This document shows positions 33,393 through 41,159 of a DNA stretch of 64,000 nt, in pieces. Positions within the stretch are counted from its first letter, which is position 1. Every line of letters begins with the position of its first letter. Under the pieces are notes generated by a model, which saw only the letters and a program-made list of their open reading frames with translations, made no database searches and had not been told where the DNA came from. The translations under genes and the position numbers were made by a program. The stretch covers positions 62,001-126,000 of the forward strand of contig CAXSGY010000013.1 in NCBI GenBank assembly GCA_964237235.1, read 5' to 3'. The stretch comes from GCA-002050365 sp964237235 (lineage in GTDB: Bacteria > Acidobacteriota > Blastocatellia > Pyrinomonadales > Pyrinomonadaceae).

Positions 33393-33854
33393 ATGCTTAT
33401 AGAAGGCGATGACGCGCCGGAGTTTACGGTTAAAGATCAGCACGGCGCGGAAACAAAACTATCCGATTTTCGCGGTCAAAAAATCGTTCTCTATTTTTAT
33501 CCGAAAGACGACACGCCCGGCTGCACGAAAGAAGCGTGTTCATTGCGCGACGATTTCGCGGCGTTTGAAAATCAAAATATAAAGATTTTGGGCGTTTCGA
33601 CCGACGATGAAAAATCGCATCAAAAATTTATCGCCAAATACGAATTACCCTTCACTTTGCTTGCTGATACGGATCATCAAGTCGCCGACGCTTATACGAG
33701 TTACGGAGAAAAGCAATTTATGGGCAAAACTTACGAAGGAGTTTTGCGGAAGACTTTTTTGATTGACGAGCGGGGCAAAATCGTCAAAATTTTCGACAAA
33801 GTAAAAGTGGAAGAACACGCGAAGGAAATTTTAGAAGCCTTCGGCGAAAAATAA
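33393..33854 (+). CDS. bcp: Thioredoxin-dependent peroxiredoxin (Bcp/PrxQ)
   Basis: A 153-residue peroxiredoxin. YPKDDTPGCTKEACSLRD carries the peroxidatic cysteine and, five residues on, the resolving cysteine, the arrangement of the PrxQ/Bcp subfamily. It reduces peroxides at the expense of thioredoxin in the cytoplasm. A longer upstream frame exists but the family begins at LIEGDDAPEF, which supports the ATG at 33393. The Mrr-ParA fusion gene follows after 10 bp. Confidence 0.9.
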   Translation: MLIEGDDAPEFTVKDQHGAETKLSDFRGQKIVLYFYPKDDTPGCTKEACSLRDDFAAFENQNIKILGVSTDDEKSHQKFIAKYELPFTLLADTDHQVADAYTSYGEKQFMGKTYEGVLRKTFLIDERGKIVKIFDKVKVEEHAKEILEAFGEK

Positions 33855-33864
33855 AGTTAAGGAA

Positions 33865-35064
33865 ATGTCCGAGGACAGAACGATGGGTTGGACGGAACTG
33901 CTGGATGTTCTGACCAACACCGACCGCGAGCGAAAAATTTTTATCGAGCGAGCCACCGAAACGGAAAGGATGGCTCTTTTTTTGCTGCGCCGCGAAGGTT
34001 GGAACGGGCAAATCGTGCCGAAAACGCAGAAGCATTACGATTTGGAAATCTCGAAACCGAACGCTTTTACCGCCGCCGTGCAGGTTCGCAACCAGCGCGG
34101 TCGAGTGCATCTCGGACAAGTCGAAAAATTTCTCGATTTTCTCGCGCAGTCTGATTCGGGAAACTTAAAAGAAGGACTTTTTATTTCGACCGGCGGTTTT
34201 ACGAAATCGGTTTACACGCATCTTCGGGAAGAAAATGTCAGCAATCTGCGCCTGGCGATTTTGCGCGACGAGCAGTTGATTTGGGAGCCGGAAAAATTCG
34301 ACGCGCCGCCGGAAAAAGATCGAACGATTTACGTCGGCGTATTTACCTGCAAAGGCGGTGTCGGCAAAACGACGATCAGCGCGCATCTCGCCGGTGCGTT
34401 TGCTCTGAACGGTTACGATGTCGCGCTCGTTGATTTAGACCGTCAGCAAAATTTGCGAAAGCTGCTCGGCGAAGAGCTTTTTATTCCCGAAACAAAGGGC
34501 GTTGAAGGCTCGACGATTTCGGTTTTGAACAGCGACGAATGGAACGAACCGGCGCGGCGAAAAACGAAAATCGTCGTCTGCGACTGCAACCCGGAATTCG
34601 ACGCGAATCCGGTCGAATTTATCAGAAAGTTTGACTACTGCATCGTGCCGACGACTTTGAATCCGCTCGGCATCAACAAAAACGCCGATGTCATCAAGCG
34701 CACGTTCGAGCAAATTCGCGCCGAAAACGCGCGCGCGCATTTGTTTGTTTTAATCAACAATTTTCAGGGCGACGAAGAAAGCCGCAATCTTATTTTGAAT
34801 GAAATTCTCGAATCAAAGTTCGAAGATTTAACCGCGTTCGATAAAAAATGTCATTACATCAACCCGGAAGACGTGGCGATTCGATTCAGCAAACAGCTTC
34901 TTTACTGGGGATTTCATTTGTTCGATAAATCAAAACCGCAGCTCGCGTTTCGCTCCGTCGGCAGATATTCTTATCCGCGTATGGATTTTCTAAAGTTAGT
35001 AGATTTTCTCGAATCGCGCGTGCCGATTCAGCAGGCGAAAACTTTCAGCGCGCTGATTAGATAA
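33865..35064 (+). CDS. Mrr-like nuclease-fold domain fused to a ParA/MinD ATPase
   Basis: A 399-residue two-domain protein. Residues about 28-135 follow the Mrr restriction-endonuclease pattern: FLLRREGWNGQIVPKTQKHYDLEI with D59, AVQVRNQRGRVHLGQVEKFLDFL, then GLFISTGGFTKSVYTHL. The catalytic (E/Q)xK position is Q73-V-R75, so arginine replaces lysine. Residues 155-390 are a ParA-type P-loop ATPase with the deviant Walker A KGGVGKTT (163-170), VDLD at 189-192 and VVCDCNPEF. No parB or partition site is adjacent. A second ATG at 33883 has a better ribosome site (GAGGA). A DNA-locating or defence role is possible; neither is shown. Confidence 0.72.
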   Translation: MSEDRTMGWTELLDVLTNTDRERKIFIERATETERMALFLLRREGWNGQIVPKTQKHYDLEISKPNAFTAAVQVRNQRGRVHLGQVEKFLDFLAQSDSGNLKEGLFISTGGFTKSVYTHLREENVSNLRLAILRDEQLIWEPEKFDAPPEKDRTIYVGVFTCKGGVGKTTISAHLAGAFALNGYDVALVDLDRQQNLRKLLGEELFIPETKGVEGSTISVLNSDEWNEPARRKTKIVVCDCNPEFDANPVEFIRKFDYCIVPTTLNPLGINKNADVIKRTFEQIRAENARAHLFVLINNFQGDEESRNLILNEILESKFEDLTAFDKKCHYINPEDVAIRFSKQLLYWGFHLFDKSKPQLAFRSVGRYSYPRMDFLKLVDFLESRVPIQQAKTFSALIR

Positions 35065-35086
35065 AATAATTTGAGAATTTATTTCA

Positions 35087-35165
35087 TTTGCCTACGAAAA
35101 ACACGAAAGAAACGAAAAGTAAATCTTGATTCTTTTTCGTGTTTTTCGTGTTTTTCGTAGGCAAA
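35087..35165. repeat. Palindrome with ACGAAA words upstream of lpxI
   Basis: Arms 35087-35118 and 35134-35165 agree at about 29 of 32 positions, loop 15 nt. The arm is a chain of ACGAAAAAC, ACGAAAGAA, ACGAAAAG, so the word length here is 8-9 rather than 7. The right arm ends 9 bp before the lpxI ATG. Confidence 0.85.
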
Positions 35166-35174
35166 AATGATTAT

Positions 35175-35972
35175 ATGAAGTTCGGTTTGATTGCCGGAAA
35201 CGGAAAATTTCCATTTCTCGTCGTCGAAGGCGCGCGGCGGCAAGGCGCGTCTCTGGCGGTCGTCGCCATTAAAGAGGAAACCGATAAACGCCTCGAAGAA
35301 ATCGCCGAAAAAATCGTCTGGGTCGGCATCGGACAGCTCGGCAAGATGATTTCGTTTTTCAAAGCCAAAGGCGTGGAAAAAGTGATGATGGCGGGACAGG
35401 TCAGGCACGTGCAGATTTTTTCCGGCGCGTTTCCCGATTGGCGAATGGCGAAAATGCTTTACAATCTGCCGCGCCGCAATACCGATTCGCTGATTGGCGG
35501 AATCGCCGCCGAACTCGCCAAAGAAGGCATCGAATTGATTGATTCGACTTTTTTCACGCAGGAAAATCTCGCGCAGGAAGGCGTTTTAACCAAAAGAAAA
35601 CCCGACGAAATTGAGCGCGGAAATATTGAATACGGTTTGAACATCGCCGGCGAAATCGCCCGGCTCGATTTGGGACAAACCATCGTCGTCCGCGCCAGAG
35701 CGTGCGTCGCCGTCGAAGCGATGGAAGGCACCGACGCGACGATTCGCCGCGCCGGAGAATTAGCGAGAGGGAAGTTGACGGTCGTTAAAGTCGCCAAGCC
35801 GAATCAAGATATGCGATTCGATGTTCCCGTCGTCGGCGTTCCGACCGTCGAACAAATGATTGAATCCGGCGCGACCTGTCTTTGCCTGACGGCGAATAAA
35901 ACTTTGATTTTCGATAAAGAAGAAATGCTCGCGCTCGCCAACCGAAATAAAATCGCCGTCGTCGCGGTTTGA
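35175..35972 (+). CDS. lpxI: UDP-2,3-diacylglucosamine diphosphatase LpxI
   Basis: A 265-residue enzyme of the LpxI type, which cleaves UDP-2,3-diacylglucosamine to lipid X in lipid A synthesis. The start LIAGNGKFPFLVVEGARRQG, the segment MAGQVRHVQIF and the C-terminal VVKVAKPNQDMRFDVPVVGVPTVE are characteristic. LpxI replaces the metallophosphoesterase LpxH in many non-enteric bacteria, so the organism is expected to make lipid A. It starts just after a palindrome and is followed by a MITE-like element. Confidence 0.88.
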   Translation: MKFGLIAGNGKFPFLVVEGARRQGASLAVVAIKEETDKRLEEIAEKIVWVGIGQLGKMISFFKAKGVEKVMMAGQVRHVQIFSGAFPDWRMAKMLYNLPRRNTDSLIGGIAAELAKEGIELIDSTFFTQENLAQEGVLTKRKPDEIERGNIEYGLNIAGEIARLDLGQTIVVRARACVAVEAMEGTDATIRRAGELARGKLTVVKVAKPNQDMRFDVPVVGVPTVEQMIESGATCLCLTANKTLIFDKEEMLALANRNKIAVVAV

Positions 35973-35977
35973 GAATT

Positions 35978-36210
35978 TGTGTTCAAACCTGACATTTTTT
36001 TTGTCATCGAAGATGACTGACAACATAGCGTGGGGTTTCACCTTACGCTAAAAGGCGAAAAATATCGCTCGCCGAAGTTGAGCCGCAACGCGTCGGTCAA
36101 TTGTTCGTCACTTTCAGCGACGGAAAATCTGTGAATCATTAACGTAGGGTTTCACTCTACGCTATGTTGTCGGTCGCCTTTGGCGACATAAATTCGGGTT
36201 TGGACACAAT
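35978..36210. mobile_element. MITE-like palindromic element, copy B
   Basis: The core 36002-36188 shares ends and an internal block with the element at 29241: TGTC...CGACCGACAACATAGCGT termini and GTTCGTCACTTTCAGCGACGGAAA inside. The left terminal repeat is more diverged and shorter. Outside the core a further mirror pair, TGTGTTCAAACC (35978-35990) and GGTTTGGACACA (36197-36209), matches at 12 of 13 positions, so the palindrome extends into its flanks. No coding potential. It lies between lpxI and the M28 peptidase gene. Confidence 0.6.
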
Positions 36211-36276
36211 TTCTGAGAGATCGAAACAAATTCCCCGAAATTTGCGTAGAAATCTGAAAATAATTTCGGAGATAAA

Positions 36277-37944
36277 ATGAAGAAAAATTTACTGGCACTT
36301 TTTTTACTGCTGACGTTGGCGTTGCAATCAACGCTGTCGGCGCAGACGGCGACCAAAGCAAACTCGCCTTCGCGGAAGGCGGCGGACGTGATTACCGCCG
36401 ATTTGTTGAAGGATTATCTTTACTACGTCGCGTCGGACGAAATGGAAGGACGCGATACGCCTTCGCGCGGGCTTGATTTGACGGCGAAATTTATCGCGCT
36501 CAACTTAAAGCGTTGGGGCTTTCGACCGGCGGGCGACGACGGCACGTTTTTTCAAAAAATCGCGCTGCGCCGCGATGTCGTTGACGACGCGAACACTTCG
36601 ATTCAAATCAACGATCAAAAATTCGCATACGGCGAGGATTTGATAAGAGTTGCGGGCAACGGCACGGGCGCGATGTCCGCGCCAATCGTTTACGCGGGCG
36701 ACGGCTGGATGATTAAATCGAAAAATCTGAATCCGTATCAAGGGCTTGATGTCAAAGGCAAATACATCGCCGTCTATGGCGAAGGCATCGCGTCGGGCAA
36801 TAATTTAGTTCCGCTGCCGGCGGGTTTGACCAACAGCGATTTAGTCGGCAATCGCGGCACGGATTGGGCTGACGCGGTTTCATACGCGCGGGCAAACGGC
36901 GCGGCGGGCGTGATCGTTCTGCCGTCGAAATTTCTGCTCGATAATTGGTTGGCGGTCAAACAATCGTTCAGCCGCAACCGTATGTATGTCGAAAAATTTG
37001 CCGAAAACGCGCCGCAGATGACGCTTTCCGCTCCGGCTCCGAACGTCTTTATCAGCTCGTCGAAATTTGCTAACGCTTTGTTTGAAAATGAATCGGCGAA
37101 TCCTTTGAGCGGCGCGGCAAAAACGTCTTTCGATTTGGCGGCATCGAAAAAAATCAATATGAATGTCGCCGTCAAACCCGAACGAATTATGACGCAAAAC
37201 GTCGTCGCCGTTTGGGAAGGCGGCGATCCGCAGTTAAAAGCGGAAATGGTTGCCGTCGGCGCGCATTACGATCACGTCGGCACGAACCCGAACGCCAAAG
37301 GCGAAGACAAAATTTGGAACGGCGCGGACGACGACGGTTCGGGAACGGTTTCGGTTCTGGCAATCGCCGAATCCCTTGCGAAATCGCCGAAACGTCCGAA
37401 ACGTTCGGTTCTTCTGGTCTGGCACTGCGGCGAGGAAAAAGGTTTGTGGGGTAGCGAATATTTCAATAAATATCCGACCGTTGACATCAAAAAAGTCGTC
37501 GCGCAACTCAATATTGATATGATCGGGCGCAGCCGCAAACCGAACGACGCGAACCCGAAAAACGCCAATTTGACGGGCGAAAACGCGGTTTATGTGATCG
37601 GCTCGGAAATGATGAGTTCAAAACTCGCCGCTGTGACCAAAGCGACGAACGACACCTATTTGAAATTAGATTACGATTACAAATACGACGATCCGAAAGA
37701 CCCGAACCGTTTCTTTTTCCGCTCGGATCATTTCAATTACGCGCAAAACGGCATTCCAATCGTTTTTTGGTTCGACGGCGTTCACGAAGATTATCACCAG
37801 CCCGGCGACGAACCGCAGAAAATTGATTACACCAAAATGCAGAACATTGCCCGCACGATTTTTCTGACGATGTGGGAATTGTCCGATTTGAAGGAACGCC
37901 CGGCGGTTGACAAGCAACTACCGCCGGAATTGACGCGGAAATAA
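36277..37944 (+). CDS. Exported M28-family zinc peptidase
   Basis: A 555-residue protein with a signal peptide (LLALFLLLTLALQSTLSA). Zinc ligands of the M28 aminopeptidase family are visible in order: H in GAHYDHVG, D in NGADDDGSG, EE in HCGEEKGLWGS, D in NIDMIGRS and H in FRSDHFNY. A PA-like insertion (about 125-250) sits before the catalytic part, as in many secreted aminopeptidases. GGAG precedes the start by 6 bp. The expected location is periplasm or outside. It faces the GH3 gene across a shared terminator. Confidence 0.85.
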   Translation: MKKNLLALFLLLTLALQSTLSAQTATKANSPSRKAADVITADLLKDYLYYVASDEMEGRDTPSRGLDLTAKFIALNLKRWGFRPAGDDGTFFQKIALRRDVVDDANTSIQINDQKFAYGEDLIRVAGNGTGAMSAPIVYAGDGWMIKSKNLNPYQGLDVKGKYIAVYGEGIASGNNLVPLPAGLTNSDLVGNRGTDWADAVSYARANGAAGVIVLPSKFLLDNWLAVKQSFSRNRMYVEKFAENAPQMTLSAPAPNVFISSSKFANALFENESANPLSGAAKTSFDLAASKKINMNVAVKPERIMTQNVVAVWEGGDPQLKAEMVAVGAHYDHVGTNPNAKGEDKIWNGADDDGSGTVSVLAIAESLAKSPKRPKRSVLLVWHCGEEKGLWGSEYFNKYPTVDIKKVVAQLNIDMIGRSRKPNDANPKNANLTGENAVYVIGSEMMSSKLAAVTKATNDTYLKLDYDYKYDDPKDPNRFFFRSDHFNYAQNGIPIVFWFDGVHEDYHQPGDEPQKIDYTKMQNIARTIFLTMWELSDLKERPAVDKQLPPELTRK

Positions 37945-37954
37945 TTCGACTTTT

Positions 37955-38001
37955 TAAAAGGTTCGGAGCGGCGGTTTCGGTCGCAACTCCGAACCTTTTT
38001 T
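37955..38001. terminator. Bidirectional intrinsic terminator
   Basis: Stem AAAAGGTTCGGAG (37956-37968) with its complement CTCCGAACCTTTT (37987-37999), A-rich on one side and a T run on the other, between the convergent M28 peptidase and GH3 genes. The right part touches the GH3 stop codon. Confidence 0.8.
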
Positions 38002-40342
38002 ACCGCACAATCTTAAATGTCGAATGGTTCGCGGCGTTTGAATCGTTGCCGACCCAAACGTCGAAAGTTTCGGTTTCCAAAACCCATTTTCTCTCCGCCG
38101 CGCTCCAGTATTCGAGTTCTTTTTTGCCGAGTTTAAAGCGGACGGTTTTCGTCTCATTCGGCGCGAGCGTCACACGCTCAAATCCTTTTAATTCCCGCAC
38201 GGGGCGCGACGCGCTGCCCGATTGCTGATGAATATAAAGCTGAACGACCTCGTCGCCCGCGCGTTTTCCGGTGTTTTTGACATCAGCGGAAACTTCGATT
38301 TGTTCGCCGACTTTCATTTCCGGTTTGTCGGTTTTCATATTTGAGATTGCAAACGTCGTATAGCTCAAACCGTAGCCGAACGGATAAAGCGGCGCGCTTT
38401 CTTCGTTCCAGTATCTTTCGCCCTGTTTTTTCGGGTCTTGCGTCAGATTGTGCGAATAATAAATCGGAATTTGTCCGACGTTTCGCATCCACGTGACGGG
38501 CAGTTTGCCGCCCGGATTCGCGTCGCCGAACAATAAATTCGCCGCCGCTTCGCCGCCGCGCGTTCCCGGATACCAGATTTCTAAAATCGCCGCGACGTTA
38601 TTTTGTTCCGCCCACGAAACGTCGAGCGGTCTGCCGTTCATCAAAATCAACACGACGGGTTTTCCGGTTTTCGAGACTGCTTCCAATAATTCCTGTTGTC
38701 GTCCCGGCAATTCGAGCGACGAGCGCGACGCGTCTTCGCCGGACATATTTTGATTTTCGCCCAAAACCATTACGGCGATGTCCGAATCTTTAGCGAGTTT
38801 AACGGCTTTTTTAATTTCATCGTCCGCCTCTTCCTGCGTCCAGGGCGTTTGCGGTTTTCCAGGAAAAAGCGCGTCGAAAATTGACGGAAACTTTCGGCTC
38901 ATCTGAACGCCCTGCGCGTATTCGACTTTCGCCACGCCGCCGAGCTTTGACTTGATGCCGTCTAAAATGGTCACGGTTTCGTCCGTGTTCTGCTGAAAAA
39001 CCCACGAGCCGAGCGTGTCGCGCTTCGACGCGGCGAGCGGTCCGATGACGGCGATTTTTTGATTGGCGTTTTTATCGAGCGGCAAAATATTCGTCTTATT
39101 TTTCAGCAAAACCGCCGCGCGTTCCGCCGCGATTCTCGATGCTTCGCGGTGTTTCACATCGCCGAGAATTTCGTTGACCTTCGCTTCGTCAACGAACGGA
39201 TTTTCAAACAAACCGAGCTTGATTTTTGCTTCGAGCAGCGGGCGCGTCAGATCGTCAATCTGTTTTTCCGAAACGAGTTTTTGTTTGACTGCCGCGCCGA
39301 GATTTTTCAGATAAGTTTGCGCGTCAATGCTCATTTCCAGGTTGACTCCGGCGTTCAGAGCTTTAACCGCCGCGTCCTGCGCGTCGCGCGCGTAGCCGTG
39401 CGTCGTTAAATTTTTCACCGCGTCGGCATCGCTCACAACAAAGCCTTTGAAATTCCAATCGTTTCGCAAAACGTCCTGCAAAAGCCATCGGTTGCCCGTC
39501 GCCGGAACGTCGTTCAAATCCATATACGCGCTCATCAGACTTCCGGCTCCTTCGTCAATCGCGGCTTTAAACGGCGGCAGATAAATATTCCGCATCTGCG
39601 ATTCGGGAATGTTCGACGCATCGTAATCGCGCCCGCCTTCCGCCGCGCCGTAACCGGCAAAATGTTTGACGCACGCCAAAACTCGTTCGGGACTGCCGAT
39701 GCGTTCGCCCTGAAAACCGCGCACCTGCGCCGCCGCCATCATCGAACCCAAAAACGGGTCTTCGCCCGCGCCCTCGGCAATTCTGCCCCAACGCGGATCA
39801 CGCGCAATATCAACCATCGGCGCGAACGTCCAATTTATCCCGACTGCCCGCGCCTCACGCGCCGCAATCTGTTGACCGTTTTCCGCCAATTTCGGATCGA
39901 ACGAAGCCGCCGTCGCCAACGGAACGGGAAAAATCGTGCGAAACCCGTGAATCACGTCGAAGCCGAAAATAAGCGGAATTTTCAGACGCGATTCGGTGAC
40001 GGCGATTTTCTGCCAACGATTTATCAACGCCGGATCGGTGACGAAAAGCAGCGAACCGATTTCGCCTTTGCGAACGCCTTCGTCCAACATTTCCGGCTTC
40101 ATAAGCTGCCCGAAAAAGAAAAGCTGATTCATCTGCCCGATCTTTTCGTCCAGGGTCATCTTTGCAAGCAGCGCATCGGCGCGCTGCCGAACGCGCAAAT
40201 CATCGGCGGAAGATTTTTCCGCCGAAATTTTATTTTCGGTTTGCTGCGCGAAAACGGGAAAAACAAAAGCCGCAGCCATCGTCAAACACAAAACCACCGT
40301 CAAGACACGACGCGACATTTCCGAAAACGGAACGCTTTTCAT
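38000..40342 (-). CDS. bglX: Exported GH3 family beta-glucosidase
   Basis: A 780-residue glycoside hydrolase family 3 enzyme with a signal peptide (VLTVVLCLTMAAAFVFPVFAQ). The nucleophile aspartate lies in GFVVSDADAV; CVKHFAGYGAAEGGRDYD and GRIAEGAGEDPFLGS line the site. The C-terminal part has the second alpha/beta domain (VMVLGENQNMSGEDASRSSLELPGRQQ) and a fibronectin-III-like end. This layout matches periplasmic BglX. GGAGA 7 bp upstream sets the start at 40342. Its upstream region contains an 81-bp remnant of the VWA gene. Confidence 0.87.
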   Translation of the reverse strand: MKSVPFSEMSRRVLTVVLCLTMAAAFVFPVFAQQTENKISAEKSSADDLRVRQRADALLAKMTLDEKIGQMNQLFFFGQLMKPEMLDEGVRKGEIGSLLFVTDPALINRWQKIAVTESRLKIPLIFGFDVIHGFRTIFPVPLATAASFDPKLAENGQQIAAREARAVGINWTFAPMVDIARDPRWGRIAEGAGEDPFLGSMMAAAQVRGFQGERIGSPERVLACVKHFAGYGAAEGGRDYDASNIPESQMRNIYLPPFKAAIDEGAGSLMSAYMDLNDVPATGNRWLLQDVLRNDWNFKGFVVSDADAVKNLTTHGYARDAQDAAVKALNAGVNLEMSIDAQTYLKNLGAAVKQKLVSEKQIDDLTRPLLEAKIKLGLFENPFVDEAKVNEILGDVKHREASRIAAERAAVLLKNKTNILPLDKNANQKIAVIGPLAASKRDTLGSWVFQQNTDETVTILDGIKSKLGGVAKVEYAQGVQMSRKFPSIFDALFPGKPQTPWTQEEADDEIKKAVKLAKDSDIAVMVLGENQNMSGEDASRSSLELPGRQQELLEAVSKTGKPVVLILMNGRPLDVSWAEQNNVAAILEIWYPGTRGGEAAANLLFGDANPGGKLPVTWMRNVGQIPIYYSHNLTQDPKKQGERYWNEESAPLYPFGYGLSYTTFAISNMKTDKPEMKVGEQIEVSADVKNTGKRAGDEVVQLYIHQQSGSASRPVRELKGFERVTLAPNETKTVRFKLGKKELEYWSAAERKWVLETETFDVWVGNDSNAANHSTFKIVR

Positions 40343-40437
40343 AATCAATTCTCCAACGAACAAATATTTTTACGTTTGAAAAAAATAAGAAATAAACTGC
40401 GATTTGGATTTCCCGATTCTGCATCTGAAAATTCCGG

Positions 40438-40518
40438 CTCGTCAACCGCCGGTAAATATTCGGCATTCGCTCCGGCAAACTCAAAACGTCGCCAATAATC
40501 GTATAGCCGACATCGCCG
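40438..40518 (-). repeat. 81-bp direct repeat: orphan copy of the VWA gene 3' end
   Basis: This segment repeats 41164-41244, the last 27 codons of the VWA gene, with about four changes in 81 bp. It still reads DVLSLPERMPNIYRRLTS-like codons but has lost the stop. It starts 4 bp past the stop of the small partner gene at 40523. The two copies bracket exactly the toxin-like pair. Confidence 0.9.
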
Positions 40519-40522
40519 CAAT

Positions 40523-40807
40523 TTAACTGATATGAGCGTAAGCGAAAGATAAAGCGTTAGTGGTTTCCGGCGAAAGTTGCAAAGGCAGAAAGAAATTTTT
40601 TGGATAAACTGACGGTTCGCCGCGTTCGTCAATCACGCGGGCATATTCGCCGCGCAGAGCGATGCGGTAAATTTTAAAAGGCACAAGCAATGCGGGATCG
40701 TCGGTTTCCAAACAAACGGCGAAAATTTCTTCATTTTTTTTCGGTTCGTCGGGAATTGAAATTTTCGTTTCGCGCACCGGTTTTAAGTCTTCGGAAACTT
40801 TATTCAT
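40523..40807 (-). CDS. Small protein paired with the toxin-like gene, possible antitoxin
   Basis: A 94-residue protein overlapping the toxin stop by 4 bp (ATGA). It has a polar N-terminus with SIPDEPKK and a beta-rich C-terminal part, VPFKIYRIALRGEYARVIDERGEPSVYPKNFFLPLQLSPE. It contains no helix-turn-helix, unlike HigA-type antitoxins that usually accompany this toxin family. I do not recognise the family; small proteins with a VYPxxFFxPxxL motif may occur in related genomes, from memory. An antitoxin role is inferred from gene order and coupling only. Confidence 0.6.
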   Translation of the reverse strand: MNKVSEDLKPVRETKISIPDEPKKNEEIFAVCLETDDPALLVPFKIYRIALRGEYARVIDERGEPSVYPKNFFLPLQLSPETTNALSFAYAHIS

Positions 40808-41157
40808 TGCGATTCTCCTGATTTTTTGATTTCGCCAAGCCAAAAATTAACGGCGTTTTTAAGTTCGCGCAAATCATCGGCGGTTAAATTTTCTTTTTCG
40901 TTTTTGGCGTAAATGTCGAGCAGTAAAATTCTTCCTTTTTCATCGGCAAAATAATATATGATTCGCGCTCCGCCGCGCTTGCCTCTGCCCGAAGCCGCCC
41001 AGCGTAATTTTTTGATGCCGTTTGAGGCGGGAATCGTCGCGCCGTCATTCGGATATTTACACAGGTACGATTGTAACTCAGAAATAAAGTCCGCGCCCAA
41101 GAGATTTTCGGCGCGTTTGATAAACCTCTGCGTTTCGGTAAAACCAAAATAATCCAT
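40804..41157 (-). CDS. RelE/HigB-like toxin
   Basis: A 117-residue protein of the RelE/ParE superfamily, close to the HigB-2/COG4737 type: ATIPASNGIKKLRWAASGRGKRGGARIIYYFADEKGRILLLDIYAKNEKENLT carries the characteristic basic and aromatic residues. Such proteins cut mRNA on the ribosome. It starts 2 bp after the VWA stop, so it is translationally linked to that gene, and is followed by an overlapping small gene. The pair is bracketed by 81-bp direct repeats, indicating a later insertion. Confidence 0.8.
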   Translation of the reverse strand: MDYFGFTETQRFIKRAENLLGADFISELQSYLCKYPNDGATIPASNGIKKLRWAASGRGKRGGARIIYYFADEKGRILLLDIYAKNEKENLTADDLRELKNAVNFWLGEIKKSGESQ

Positions 41158-41159
41158 CT

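Noticed and set aside
33865..35064. Chromosome partition (parABS) locus
   Set aside because: The ParA-type domain has no ParB gene beside it, no parS-like repeats, and carries an extra nuclease-like domain.
40230..40484. Short minus-strand frame starting SLPERMPNIYRRLTS upstream of the GH3 gene
   Set aside because: It is the orphan 81-bp copy of the VWA gene end read through into the GH3 leader, not an independent gene.
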